Assembly: GCA_009731375.1 (NCBI GenBank)
Contig: BJOX01000248.1
Span: 435,416 to 499,415 of the forward strand
Direction of reading: 5' to 3'
DNA from: Paulinella micropora
Taxonomy: Eukaryota > Cercozoa > Imbricatea > Euglyphida
DNA: 64,000 nt
In this document: positions 12,001-24,032 of the stretch, in pieces
Layout of the letters: every line of letters starts with the position of its first letter
Position numbering within the stretch: position 1 is the stretch's first letter
The notes under the pieces: generated by a model
Seen by the model: the letters and a program-made list of their open reading frames with translations, nothing else
What the model was told of the DNA's origin: nothing
Database searches by the model: none
Program-made: the position numbers and the translations under genes

Positions 12001-12865
12001 TACAACCTCTTAGTCGAATCTTTGCAGCAGTGTGGCTACGGCACAATCGAGCATGTGTTCTGGTACAAGGAGAAACATAACTACCAGGGACACGTCCAGA
12101 AGTGGATCAATGCAGTAGAGTGCGTCATGGTTGCGTTCTTCCCTTCCCAGAATGCATTTACGCTCAATCTCGCCAGGAACCCGCTGGATCGTCACAACCT
12201 GTAAACTGTTCCAGTCCCAACCAAAAAACAGAAAGTTACTGTGCAACCGGAGCAACGAGCCAACGCTTTTGAAAAACCCACAGAGTTGTCCAAACGAATC
12301 CTCTCTGATGTTCTTTCCCCGCAGAGCAAGGTGTTGGTTGCTTGCATGTGCTCTGGCTCGGAGGTCATCGGCGCACTTCAAGCAAGCATGGTCGTCACCA
12401 GCTTAGACATCGATGCTGATAAGATTCAAAATGCTAAGGATCGCATCCGCAAGTTTCTGGAGCCTCGTGCCAAAAAGGGCAGGCCGCCCAAAGCAGCTGT
12501 TCAAGGAGAGCTACCTGCGGACAAGGAGGACGAAGAAGATGAAGACTCGCAAGACGATGACGACTGGAAGGTTGACGCGACCATTCAAAAGAAAAGTTAC
12601 ATTGGATCGCAAAAATCTTCTGTCCACTCCACCTGCTGCGTGTGCGATGTCACGTTTAACGTGCGAGTTTGACAGTGCCATTTGCCAGAAATGCAACAGC
12701 ACTGTTCACAAATTGCAATGGCAGACATGCGAAAAGATCTCAGATTGCACTGATTAGTATGATCAATGTGGTTACACATGCGGCGTAGAGGCAGGCGATT
12801 GCGACAAGCAGGATGGCTTTACCGCGGAGGGTTCCTTCTGCTCCGAAGAGTGCCACAAATGTTAG
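12001..12865 (+). pseudogene. Broken DNA methyltransferase-like ORF with AT-hook and Cys-rich finger
   Basis: One frame runs from 12001 to about 12660, interrupted only by TAA at 12202-12204. After the stop it contains FEKPTELSKRIL, then VLVACMCSGSEVIGAL and VTSLDID. This resembles the C-terminal EKP and SAM-binding GSG...DID segments of N4/N6 DNA methyltransferases. A KKGRPPK AT-hook-like motif and an acidic stretch follow. After a one-base frame change near 12658 there is a Cys-rich region (CCVCD, CQKC, CEK, CGYTC, SEECHKC) with an in-frame TAG at 12755-12757, ending at TAG 12863. No catalytic D/NPPY motif is visible, so the N-terminal part is missing or in an unseen exon. The family call rests on motif resemblance only. 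Confidence 0.45.
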
Positions 12866-13920
12866 CATGTCATGATGTTCCATGCAGCTGCAATCTTCCC
12901 GCTTCTACCTAGTAATGCACATTGATTCTGGCACTGTTTTCGAAATATCTTATATTTTTCGAAAATACTTTTTTCATTAAATCTATGCTTTTGTTTCATT
13001 GTTCTCATTTTTCCTAAACGTTTTCGTGTCTCAGGAGAGGTTCAAGAATTTCCTTCTCGTTTCCACCACTACTTGGAGTATACAATACATGTGTTTGAAT
13101 ACATCAGTTCCGGAAAATGTGTCATAAAAATCACCTGCACGAGCCAAAAATTTCAAGGCTGCACTGTTTTTCGATAGCTGAAACTGCTTTTATGATTTTT
13201 TTTCAAGTTTACCCAGGTTAGAACAGAAAATTTTAATATATTACAGATATTTTTCCCCCTGAATTGCCGTACGTTGGCATGACAAAGTTATAATTAAGAG
13301 AGACCAACATGTACAGACAGATACTAGAGATAGGCGCCTGCAAACATAGCAACATTAACAAAAGATTGTAAGGTTGATTACCTTGGTCTAGTTGGTGGGT
13401 AGTGGCTCTAAAGTCAGACTTGTTTGTTTGATGGTGAATGGCGCGAAATTTACTTCAAATTTACTTAGTTGCACCGAATAGTGGACCACGCGAATTCGTT
13501 GTAGGCTTCCTCAAGGTGGCACTGGCACCTGCTTTTCACTAAGAGCTTAAATTAGCGCAATTTACGGTGCGCGAACGCAACTTAGCGCGCAACTTAGAAC
13601 TCTTTTCCCGGTTTAGCGAGTGGTTTTTATAATCCGTCCGGACCCTGTTGACGAAAATCGCCCCAGAACACACTCAAACGGATCGAACGGAAAGGATGAA
13701 GGCTGCTTTTAGTTGAGTGTCGTGTTTTGTATGAGTGGATGGTGTTGATAGGGGTAAAGGTGTTGTTGTGAAGTGGTCTGTTGACATTCTTTTTGGGGTA
13801 GATGAAGGGATGATTTTCTATACATACACGGAGTGTATAGAGGTGGGTGATGTCGAGCAGTTGGAGTTGATCTAGGAGTGGCTACTTTGGTGTGTGCTCG
13901 GTAAAAGTGTGTTTTAGCAA
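12866..13920. other. No gene recognised
   Basis: Ordinary AT-leaning sequence with frequent stops in all frames. No repeat, LTR or splice-supported exon was recognised. Confidence 0.6.
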
Positions 13921-14145
<225 letters not shown>

Positions 14146-14429
14146 CTATATCATCTCTCTCCAGTACTTCCTTTCTCTCTCTGTCTCTCTTGGGAGTACT
14201 CTTGGGAGTACTTTTGGAAATATTTGGTTGAAAGCAAAAAATCAAAAACCGAATATATTTGCAGAGTTTACAAACATATCGTTTTCTTAGGGAAAGTTTA
14301 CACAAATCGAATATGTTTGCAGACTTTGCAAACATTTCTCGCACACTCCCTCTCTATTTCTCACCTTTGCCTCTCTGTCTCTCGCTTTCTACCTCCCCCC
14401 CCCCCTCTCTCTCTCCCTCTGGCTCTCTC

Positions 14430-14514
14430 CTCTCTCTCTATATATATATGTATATATATGTATGTGTATATCTATCTATCTATCTATCTATCTACCAACC
14501 TATCTATCCCCATC

Positions 14515-14558
<44 letters not shown>

Positions 14559-14585
14559 CCAACCTACCTATCCCTATCTCTATTC
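14430..14585. repeat. (TATC)n microsatellite with ACC interruptions
   Basis: Two TATC arrays are separated by a short shared linker (CCAACCTA), so the array was partly duplicated. The roughly 290 bp that follow (14586-14880) are non-repetitive and contain no gene I can support. Confidence 0.85.
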
Positions 14586-14899
14586 CCGGAGGGCGTCCTC
14601 CCCTCGATGTGAGAAAAATTGGTCGAGGAGGCGGAATTCGCGGTGAAGACAAACCCTCCTAGAGCAAACTGCAGCACATGCCAGTTGGCTACCTCGCAAG
14701 GCTTTACCATGGGTAGCTGTGGCGTTGGGTGTTTCCTTTGAGCTCTGCCATAAAAGGTACTGACCCTGCACTTGTGCTTGGTAAGTGGCTCCCCCAGCTG
14801 GGGGGGTGAGCCACGAAGGCGAAGGCAGGCCTGAGCCGAGGATGCCTCCTGGTAGGACGCCTATGGCCTTTTGGTTATGTGACGCTCCTAGATAAACAC

Positions 14900-15600
14900 T
14901 ATCTTTATCTCTCTCTCTCCCATACACACACACACACAAACACACTCTCACTCTCTCTCTCACACGCACTTTCTCTTTCTTTCTTTCTTTCTTTCCTTCT
15001 TTCCTTCATTCTTTCCTTCATTCTTCTTTCTTTCTTTCTTTTCTTTCTTTTCTTTTCTTTTCTTTCTTCTTTCTTTTCTTTCTTTTCTTTCTTTTCTTTC
15101 TTTCTTTCTTTCTTTTCTTTCTTTCTTTCTTTTCTTTCTTTTCTTTCTTTCTTTCTTCTTCTTTCTTCTTCTTCTTTCCTTTCTTTCTTTCTCTCTTTCT
15201 TTCTTTCTCCCCCCCCCCCCCCCCCTTTTTTNNNNNNNNNNNNNNNNNNNNNNNNNNNNNNCCCCCCCCCCCCCCCCGTTCTTCCAGAAAAAGCAAAGGT
15301 AATTCTACTCATTCTGGTGACGACCACTAAAACTTATATCGCCCAGGTCGCTTTCTTTCTCTCTCTCTCTTCCTCCTCTTATTCCTTCCTCTTCTTCCTC
15401 TTCCTCTTCTTCCTCCTCCTCTTCTTCCTCCTCCTCTTCCTCCTCCTCCTCTTCTTCTTCTTCTTCTTCTTCTTCTTCTTTCTTCTTCTTCTTCTTCATC
15501 TTCATCATCATCATCTTCATCATCGTCATCTTCATCTTCTTCTTCTTCTTCTTCTTCTTCTTCTTCTTCTTCTTCTTCTTCTTCTTCTTTCTCCCAGAAT
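14900..15600. repeat. Polypyrimidine tract (CTTT, CTT, CCT units) with assembly gap
   Basis: The plus strand is almost only C and T over about 650 bp, apart from the gap and a short normal stretch at 15280-15350. The gap of 30 N (15232-15261) is bounded by C homopolymers. Leu/Phe/Ser-rich and Lys/Glu-rich translations on the two strands are artefacts. Confidence 0.9.
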
Positions 15601-16544
15601 ACGATTGGTAGTTCAGGAGTCTAGGAACACGATATTATTGATTTGTTTCAGGAAGTGGTAAGTACCAAGAGTTATCCAGGGATGTAAGTATCGATTATAT
15701 GGCCGATATATATTTCCCTCTCTTTCTCACACACACACACAACACCAACGCACACACACACACACACACACACACTCTTCTCTCTCTGGAGTTATCGAAA
15801 GTACTATGATGCAGGTATGTTTTGCATGCATTTCAATTGGTGTATGCGTGTGGTGTGCGTGGTGCAGAGTGCTTGACGGTTTGGCTTGCAACAAGGCGTG
15901 AAAGATCCTTTCGACCATGCCAAGTAGCCAACTGGCTAAATGGTGCTGTGCACCTCTGCCACGGCGCTTGTCTGTCGAGCGCACTCTGTCGCTTGCTCCA
16001 GTGGTGCTCACGCGTCCATTCTCCAGTGACCCCTCCGAAGCTGTCAAGGTGCTCCCNNNNNNNNNNCACCCCGCCTAAAGAGGGCGTTGGACACCTCATC
16101 ATCAGATGATACCTGAGTGTGGGACAAGTTAAGCGTTAATCACATCCGCCGGAGTGTGGTTAGCCAAACCCCCTTGGGGAGTCACCTCGTGTCTTCTAGC
16201 CTTTGCGAGCGACACCGTTATACATACAACTGAATGGGACTGTATTACTTTCAACGTATATATTATATATATATAATATATTTTATTTTACGTCTATTTT
16301 TATTTTATTTATTTTATTTTATTATATATATGTAATATACATTTTTTTAATATTATTTTAATATTTTACTTTATTTTATTTTAATATTCTAATATTTAAA
16401 TATTTTAATATTTCATTATTTCATTAATATTATTTTTAATAATATGACAAGTAGGTCACCATCTAGTTAAATCAATAGCTCTTGAGCTAACGATTTGTAT
16501 GGATGACCAGAGGGTTAAACTTAACTTCATTAAATCGAAGGCCT
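15601..16544. other. No gene; dispersed modules and AT-rich block
   Basis: Contains a (CA)n run (15727-15775), a 10-N gap (16057-16066) and a strongly AT-rich block at 16255-16445 (TATA and TTTTA units). A roughly 47-bp unit with GAGCG-CACCG-TATA and CAACTGAATGGGACT at 16202 recurs at 16692, next to the trinucleotide arrays. No coding region is supported. Confidence 0.6.
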
Positions 16545-16549
16545 AGGCC

Positions 16550-16582
<33 letters not shown>

Positions 16583-16994
16583 TAGTGGTAGTAGTAGTAG
16601 TGGTAGTAGTAGCAGTAGTAGTGGTAGTAGTAGTAGTAGTAGTAGTAGTAGTTGTAGTAGTAGTAGAAGTAGTAGTAGTAGTAGCAGTAGTTTGTGAGCG
16701 CCACCGCTATATATACAACTGAATGGGACTATAATACTGCCCAACACACAGACACCCCTTCCCTCCGGCTTTTTGGTACTTCGTTCTCTTGCCTGCCAGC
16801 GTGTGCTTGTTTATTTGTTTTTGTCGTTTATTGCTTTGCTGATGCTTGTTTTGTTTTGGAACTTGTTCTACTACTACTACTACTACTCCCTCCGGCTTTT
16901 TGGTACTTTGTTTTCTTGCCTGCCAGCGTGTGCTTGTTTATTTGTTTTTGTCTTTTATTGCTTTGCTGATGCTTGTTTTGTTTTCGATCTTGTT

Positions 16995-17041
<47 letters not shown>

Positions 17042-17141
17042 AATACTGCTACTACTGCTACTACTACCACTACTATTTCTGCTACTACTACTTCTGCTAC
17101 TACTTCTGCTACTACTATACTACTACTACTATTACTACTAT

Positions 17142-17204
<63 letters not shown>

Positions 17205-17217
17205 CACTACTATTACA
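16545..17217. repeat. (AGT)n and (ACT)n triplet arrays around a 127-bp tandem duplication
   Basis: (AGT)n runs from about 16551 to 16698, and (ACT)n from 16990 to 17217. Between them a unit starting CCCTCCGGCTTTTTGG is present at 16761 and again at 16888 with few differences, each ending in an ACT array. All long open frames here are homopolymeric-residue artefacts. Confidence 0.9.
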
Positions 17218-17249
17218 AGTCAAATAGTACAGCTACTCACTTCTACTAT

Positions 17250-17772
17250 GTATGCATGTATGTATGTAATGTAATGTAATGTAATGTAATGTAATGTATG
17301 TACGTATGTACGTATGTATGTTTGTATGTATGTATGTATGCATGTATGCATGTATGTATGTATGTATGTACGTACGTACGTACGTACCGTACGTACGGTA
17401 CGTACGTACGTACCGTACGTACGGTACGTACGTACGGTACGCACGTACGGTACGTACCGTACGTCCGTACCGTGTACGTACGTCCGTACCGTATACGTAC
17501 GTATACGTATACGTACGTACGTATACGTGTATGTACATACGTACGTATATGTATGTATGTATGTATATGTATGTATGTATGTATATGTATGTATACCGTA
17601 TACGTACGTACGTACCGTATACGTACGCACGTACCGTATACGTACGCACGTACCGTATACGTACGTACGTACCGTATACGTACGTACGTATAAGTATATG
17701 TACGTACGTATACGTATATGTACACACGTATGTATATGTATGTATGTATGTATATGTATGTATGTATGTATG

Positions 17773-17804
<32 letters not shown>

Positions 17805-18084
17805 TATGTATGTATGTATGTATATGTATGTATGTATGTATGTATATGTATGTATGTATGTATGTATATGTATATGTGTATGTATGTATGTGTATGTATG
17901 TATGTTTATGTATGTATGTATGTTTATGTATGTATGTATGTTTATGTATGTATGTATGTATATGTATGTATGTATATATATGTATGTATGTATATGTATG
18001 TATGTATGTATATGTATGTATGTATGTATATGTATGTATGTATGTATATGTATGTATGTATGTATGTATATGTATGTATGTATG

Positions 18085-18116
<32 letters not shown>

Positions 18117-18134
18117 TATGTATGTATATGTATG

Positions 18135-18166
<32 letters not shown>

Positions 18167-18301
18167 CATGTATGTATGTATTTATATGTATGTATGTATG
18201 TATGTATATGTATGCATGCATGTATATGTATGTATGTATGTATGTATATGTATGTATGTATGTATGTATGTATATGTATGTATGTATGTATGTATGTATG
18301 C
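17250..18301. repeat. (ATGT)n array with a palindromic ACGT/CCGT core
   Basis: After ATGT repeats, 17369-17500 is built of ACGT with CCGT/ACGG junctions, giving many self-complementary blocks such as GTACCGTACGTACGGTAC. A second core with GTATACGTAC units spans 17585-17730. (ATGT)n with regular ATATGT interruptions then continues to 18301. Confidence 0.92.
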
Positions 18302-19079
18302 AGACAGTCATACTCGTGACCCTCTCAGTACAGCCTTGGCCCTGAGGATACATACATTCATACATATATGCGTCTTGTGCTTGCTGAGCCTATATGTAAT
18401 GTGTAATTATTCACCCGCACACACACACACACACACATACACACACACACACACAGAAGAGTCTACAACAGCGAGCAGATGAGAATGTGGTCCAGCGTAG
18501 CAATTCGAGCACTCACAAGCCGACCACGTAACAAGAATCATGGTGTGTATGCGACTTTGAAAACCGGTGTGCGCTGGATGGTTGGTATGAAGTATCATGT
18601 CGACAAGGGATAATCTGGATAGTAGGCTATCCGGAAGAACGGAGGCATGTTGACTATGCCACAAATGAGAGAGCGAGCGCTGTAAGATTGGTATGTATGA
18701 ATGTGTGCGTGTGTGTTTGCGTGTATTTGTGTGTGTGTTGGGGTGTGTGTGTGGGGGGGGGGGGGGGGGGGCGGGGGAGNNNNNNNNNNNNNNNNNNNNN
18801 NNNNNNNNNNNNNNNNNNNNNNNNNNNNNNNNNNNNNNNNNNNNNNNNNNNNNNNNNNNNNNNNNNNNNNNNNNNNNNNNNNNNNNNNNNNNNNNNNNNN
18901 NNNNNNNNNNNNNNNNNNNNNNNNNNNNNNNNNNNNNNNNNNNNNNNNNNNNNNNNNNNNNNNNNNNNNNNNNNNNNNNNNNNNNNNNNNNNNNNNNNNN
19001 NNNNNNNNNNNNNNNNNNNNNNNNNNNNNNNNNNNNNNNNNNNNGGGGGGGGGGGGGGGGGGGGGGGGGGGGTGCGCAG
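18302..19079. other. No gene; (CA)n, G-run and 265-N gap
   Basis: (CA)n lies at 18418-18454 and a G run at 18753-18779. A gap of 265 N (18780-19044) is closed by another G run. The 5' end of the crotonase gene (start codon, first exon or exons and promoter) must lie in or before this region. Confidence 0.7.
18780..19044. other. Assembly gap (265 N) between G runs
   Basis: G homopolymers lie on both sides. The gap hides the 5' part of the crotonase gene. Confidence 0.95.
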
Positions 19080-19974
19080 GTGAAGATCCTGGACCAGCAG
19101 GACGCGGGGGTAGCTATCATGACGCTGAACGTGCCAAACAAACTCAACCGCATGAATCCGGACATGGGCCACGCCTTCAAGGTCACTAAGGAATTGTAAG
19201 CATTCGCAGCAGCTCATATCAGCAAATATTTGATGGATGTAAACTTTCTATCTCTCCATGTGCACTTGTACACATGTAAATGCATGTTCATCGGTTCATA
19301 CATACATACATATATGCAGACACACACAAATATACTAAAATACCACAAGATTTGTACATGCAGACTGTATTGGTTGTGGTCTTGTTGACAGTGCGTTGCG
19401 CAGTGGCGCCTGCGGTTGCTGTGGCGTAGTTCTGACACTGCCATCTTGTGCTGCTGTGTTTTATTTTTGTTGTTTCTGGTGGCGTTTGGAATGTTGCCTG
19501 ATGGCGCACGCTTTTCACAAGGCTCTTGCTAGAAAAAGACGATGCATTTGAGTGCATATTTTGATCCGGTTGCAAACGGGTGGTGGGCGCCTGTTGGAGA
19601 GGGCTTGCTAGTGTGGCGATGTGGGCTGGGCTAGGCGGTGGTGGACATGCTCAAGAAAGAACGGGGGCTGCGAGCAGTGGTGCTGACCGGCGCCGGCCGC
19701 GCCTTCTCCGCCGGTGGCGACATGAACTTCATACAGGTGCAACACACAGCCATGTCTGGCACACACAGATCCGCAGAGCAATCTCTGGCAGAGCCAGCTA
19801 TCTGCACAGGCAGATGACTCTATTCGCATCGTACCATTCGTTTTGATGTGCACACATGTCTGCATATATTGCAGCTCGCATCAAGGCATATGTATGTGAT
19901 TCGTGCGTACGTACGTCATACACATATATATACAAAGTGCAGCTGAACTCGCGCTTACATGCTTATCTTGTACG

Positions 19975-20011
<37 letters not shown>

Positions 20012-20535
20012 TACTGAGGTCTTCACGATGGATTGTGTGTATTCTTGCAGGAGCGATGCAAGGATACTCGAGCGAACAATATTGCCGTCATCAGAGATTT
20101 CTACAACAGCTTTCTTTGCATACGGTTCGTCTTTCCCACCCGCTTTTCCTCAGAAGACTCGGCGTCGTGTGTGACAGAGAGATGAGCAGCGCGATATATA
20201 CTGGAGTGAGAGAGACACAGAGCGACAGAGAGACAGAGGAAGGGACAAAAATAGAGGGAGCAGACGTTTTGGGTGGCGCAAGGATATCAACTACCTTCCC
20301 GCGTAATTGACGTGTGAGTTGAGGTTTCAACCCGTACGATTTTCATGTGTAAGAAAAAGGAGAGAGAGAGAGAGAGAGAGAAATATCGAATAAAGGGAGC
20401 AAAGAAAGCAAAAAGAAGCAAAAATTAAGCAAAGAAAACAGGAGCGAAATAAAAGGTGGAGACTTACTCGTTTCTGTGTTATCTACAATATGTATGACAT
20501 GTCCTTCTCACGCCTCCCTGCCCCTGCTCCCCCGT

Positions 20536-20567
<32 letters not shown>

Positions 20568-20863
20568 AACGCACCTGTTTCCCTGTTTCCTCTCCCCTGT
20601 TTGTGTGTGTGTGTGTGTGTGCAGCGATCTGTATGTACCCGTGATAACTGCAATCAACGGTATAAGAGCAGGGGAGAGGAACACAAAAAGAGTGTCTGCT
20701 ATGTATCAATTCTCTTCTTTAATTCAATATATGTTGTTTGCCTATATGACATTTGAATTATAACAGATAGATAGATATGTTTGGTCTATCAGCTCTGTAT
20801 ATCCGAAGACATAAGCAGCCATTCCACCCCGCCGCCAATTGGCGACTGGGTAGCGGGCTGAAC

Positions 20864-20927
<64 letters not shown>

Positions 20928-20952
20928 TGATAGATTGATAGATTGATAGATT

Positions 20953-20997
<45 letters not shown>

Positions 20998-21055
20998 ATA
21001 GATAAATAGGTAAATAGGTAGATAGGTAGGTAGATAGGTAGGTAGATAGATAGAT

Positions 21056-21102
<47 letters not shown>

Positions 21103-21103
21103 C

Positions 21104-21160
<57 letters not shown>

Positions 21161-21277
21161 TGTTTGGTCTATCGGCTCTGCATATCCAAAGACATAGGCA
21201 TCCATTCCACCCAGCCACCCGAAGGTGATTGGGCAGCGGGCTGCAGTTGGACACTGAGTCCGGATAGATAGATAGAT

Positions 21278-21341
<64 letters not shown>

Positions 21342-21373
21342 CAGATAGATAGATAGATGGGTAGGTAGATGGG

Positions 21374-21458
<85 letters not shown>

Positions 21459-23252
21459 CTGTTTGGTCTATCAGCGCTGCATATCCGAGGACATATGCAT
21501 CTTCCAGCCCGTTACACGAAGGCAACTGGGCAGCGGGCTGGACTCGAGCGATTGCATCAAAACACTTAGTCGTTCTCCACCTTCATTTGTTATCGCCACA
21601 GCTTGTGCGTATGAAAGCCTCGTCGATATCCCTTGCCCATTCAGCTTTCTATCTATCTATCTATCTATCTATCTAAGAAATACGTATGCACGAACAAAGT
21701 ATGTCAGTATATTGCATATATATGTAGGTACGTATGTATGTTTGCATGTTCGTACTCATGCATGTATACAAAGTCGTATGCAGGAGTGTGCAGGCTTGTG
21801 AGCCTGTTTGTGCTCTTCCAGTAGGCAAGGAAGCATGTGTCTTGGCCTGCCCTGTTGCATGTGTGCAGGTCCGGCCATCGGTGCCGGCATGTGTTTAGCG
21901 CTTGCCACCGACTACCGCTTCTGCGTGCCTCGCACCGACATCGGTCAGCGTGCATCCTACTGAAGAACATTACAAAGTCAGAGCCGCACTACTGAGGAAC
22001 ATTAACTGCGGCGCGGCCGCCGCCAGTGAATCAGAGCTACATGTGTGTATATGCATGTGCACCCTTTGTGATCAGGCCTGACTTTCAAATTGGCGGCGCA
22101 CTTGCACCCCGGCATGGGCGCTACACATTTCCTGCCCAAGTCCTGACGAGAGCAGCGTGAGAGACACACACGGGCAGAGGGAACAGGACAGAGAAGGAGA
22201 AACTGGCTTCGACTTTGTTTCCTAGACTTCAACTTTGTGACAAGTCCATGTATGTACAGGAGGAGGCACAGCTTTAGAGAATTAAAAACGCACACACATA
22301 CATACACACATAAAGAAAAGAGCAAGAGTCACAGCCAGCAGCAGAAAGAATTGAGAGTCAGCGAAACTTGACGAATAGGTAGTTGATGGACGGATAGATG
22401 GATAGGCGGATAAGTAGATGGATGCATGGATGGATAGATAGATTGCACGAACTGATGGTACAAGCCAGACAGACAAACTAGAAACTTGGAGAGCGTGAAA
22501 ATACGAAGTCATCGGCTGTGGAACATAGACTAGAGAACAGAGAATGAAACAAGCAGATGCCCGTGTTTGCATCACAACATGGCCGCACGTCCAACGCTGT
22601 CCCGTAAGCTCGATAGTTGTTTTGGCTCGAGCTAGACGTGCATACTTGCTTATATGCAAACTACATGCAAGCATTGTCACACATACTTGCGTGCAGGCTG
22701 GTGAGGGTTGATACTGAGTTGACCATGCTCTTGACTGGCGAGACCATTATCAGTGAGGTACTTCACTTCTCTGCGCACATCGATCTTTGTACCTATACGT
22801 GTTGGTATGTTAAAATGTACCGCTACTAATGCTTCCATATTTACTTTTTCTCACATAAGCTATTTGACATCGGATGTATGAGGCGATCTCAGTCCAGAGC
22901 AGGTTACTGCACTCCTATCGGCCAGACAGTCTTCCACGTGTTCCTCTGCGTACATACATACATACATATATACATACATACATACATACATACATATACA
23001 TACACACATACCCACGCATACATTCCACACAGGACGCGGCCAAGATCGGCGCCTTGACCACCCTCAGCCCCGATCCCGTGGAGAGCGCTCTAACCTTCAT
23101 CCGCAAGGTCTATCTATCGATATATCTATCTATCTATCTATCCCCATCGCACAGTATCAATCTCCAGCTCGCTGTCCAGCCACCCTCGGCCCAGGGTGGC
23201 GGGGTGGAATAGACTCCTATATCCTGGGATATGCAGTGCTAATAGACCAAAC

Positions 23253-23296
<44 letters not shown>

Positions 23297-23321
23297 CCTA
23301 CCTACCTACCTACCTACCTAC

Positions 23322-23366
<45 letters not shown>

Positions 23367-23434
23367 AAGGTCGCACCCTCCTCGGCCGGCGTGCGCACCA
23401 TCCTGGAAACGGTTCGCGCTCAGGGCAACGAAGG

Positions 23435-23480
<46 letters not shown>

Positions 23481-23515
23481 CCATTCACCGTAGTAGTAGT
23501 AGTAGCAGTAGTAGC

Positions 23516-23546
<31 letters not shown>

Positions 23547-23565
23547 ATGGTAGTAAGTGGTGGTA

Positions 23566-23601
<36 letters not shown>

Positions 23602-23626
23602 TAAGTAGTAGTACTAGTACTAGTAC

Positions 23627-23661
<35 letters not shown>

Positions 23662-23706
23662 GTTGAAGTAGTAGAATTAATAGAAGTAATAGAAGTAGTA
23701 GTAGTA

Positions 23707-23747
<41 letters not shown>

Positions 23748-23980
23748 ATAGTAGTAGTAGTATGTATGTATTGGAAACATAAAGCATAACATGGTCCTAT
23801 CTTCCTCTGTATCGTCTTGTTTTCAGGCTGCAGGCGGCTCTGGAGCGAGAGGCGGCCGCACAGGCAGACTGCTACGCCAGCCCCGAACTGGCTGCCAAAG
23901 TGGAGGCAGTCATCAAGGAATTCCGCGCTAGGAAAGCAAAGAGAGAAGAAGCAAAAGTGGTTTCCCGTCAAGGAGCTTAG
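19080..23980 (+). CDS. Enoyl-CoA hydratase/isomerase (crotonase family), at least ten exons, 5' end missing
   Basis: Crotonase-fold enzymes hydrate or isomerise acyl-CoA thioesters, for example in beta-oxidation. Exons: 19080-19195, 19635-19736, 20051-20124, 20625-20659, 21869-21943, 22076-22139, 22697-22757, 23033-23107, 23370-23434 and 23827-23980 (TAG), about 270 codons. Introns are GT-AG. Signatures in order are [33 protein letters not shown] (oxyanion-hole region), [31 protein letters not shown], an [10 protein letters not shown] segment and [11 protein letters not shown]. Phases close at every junction except exon 1 to exon 2, where one base is missing, perhaps in a G run. The N-terminus lies in the gap, so targeting cannot be judged. 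Introns carry GATA, TATC, TC and AGT arrays. Exons 7-10 are repeated downstream. Confidence 0.85.
20762..21458. repeat. (GATA)n arrays within intron 4 of the crotonase gene
   Basis: Long GATA repeats are interrupted by a conserved module of about 83 bp (starting TGTTTGGTCTATC and ending GCGGGCTG) at 20778-20860 and 21161-21243. A third copy follows the array at 21460-21540. The intron (20660-21868) is otherwise non-coding. Confidence 0.9.
23165..23252 (-). repeat. Dispersed 83-bp module, inverted copy in intron 8
   Basis: The reverse complement starts TGTTTGGTCTAT and contains ATTCCACCCCGCC, matching the modules between the GATA arrays at 20778, 21161 and 21460. It too is flanked by TATC/GATA arrays. 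The duplicate sits at about 32836-32923. Confidence 0.8.
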
Positions 23981-24032
23981 CAAGATGGGAAGGGTAAATG
24001 GACTTTTTCAGGACTATGGTATAAGCTAAGAA

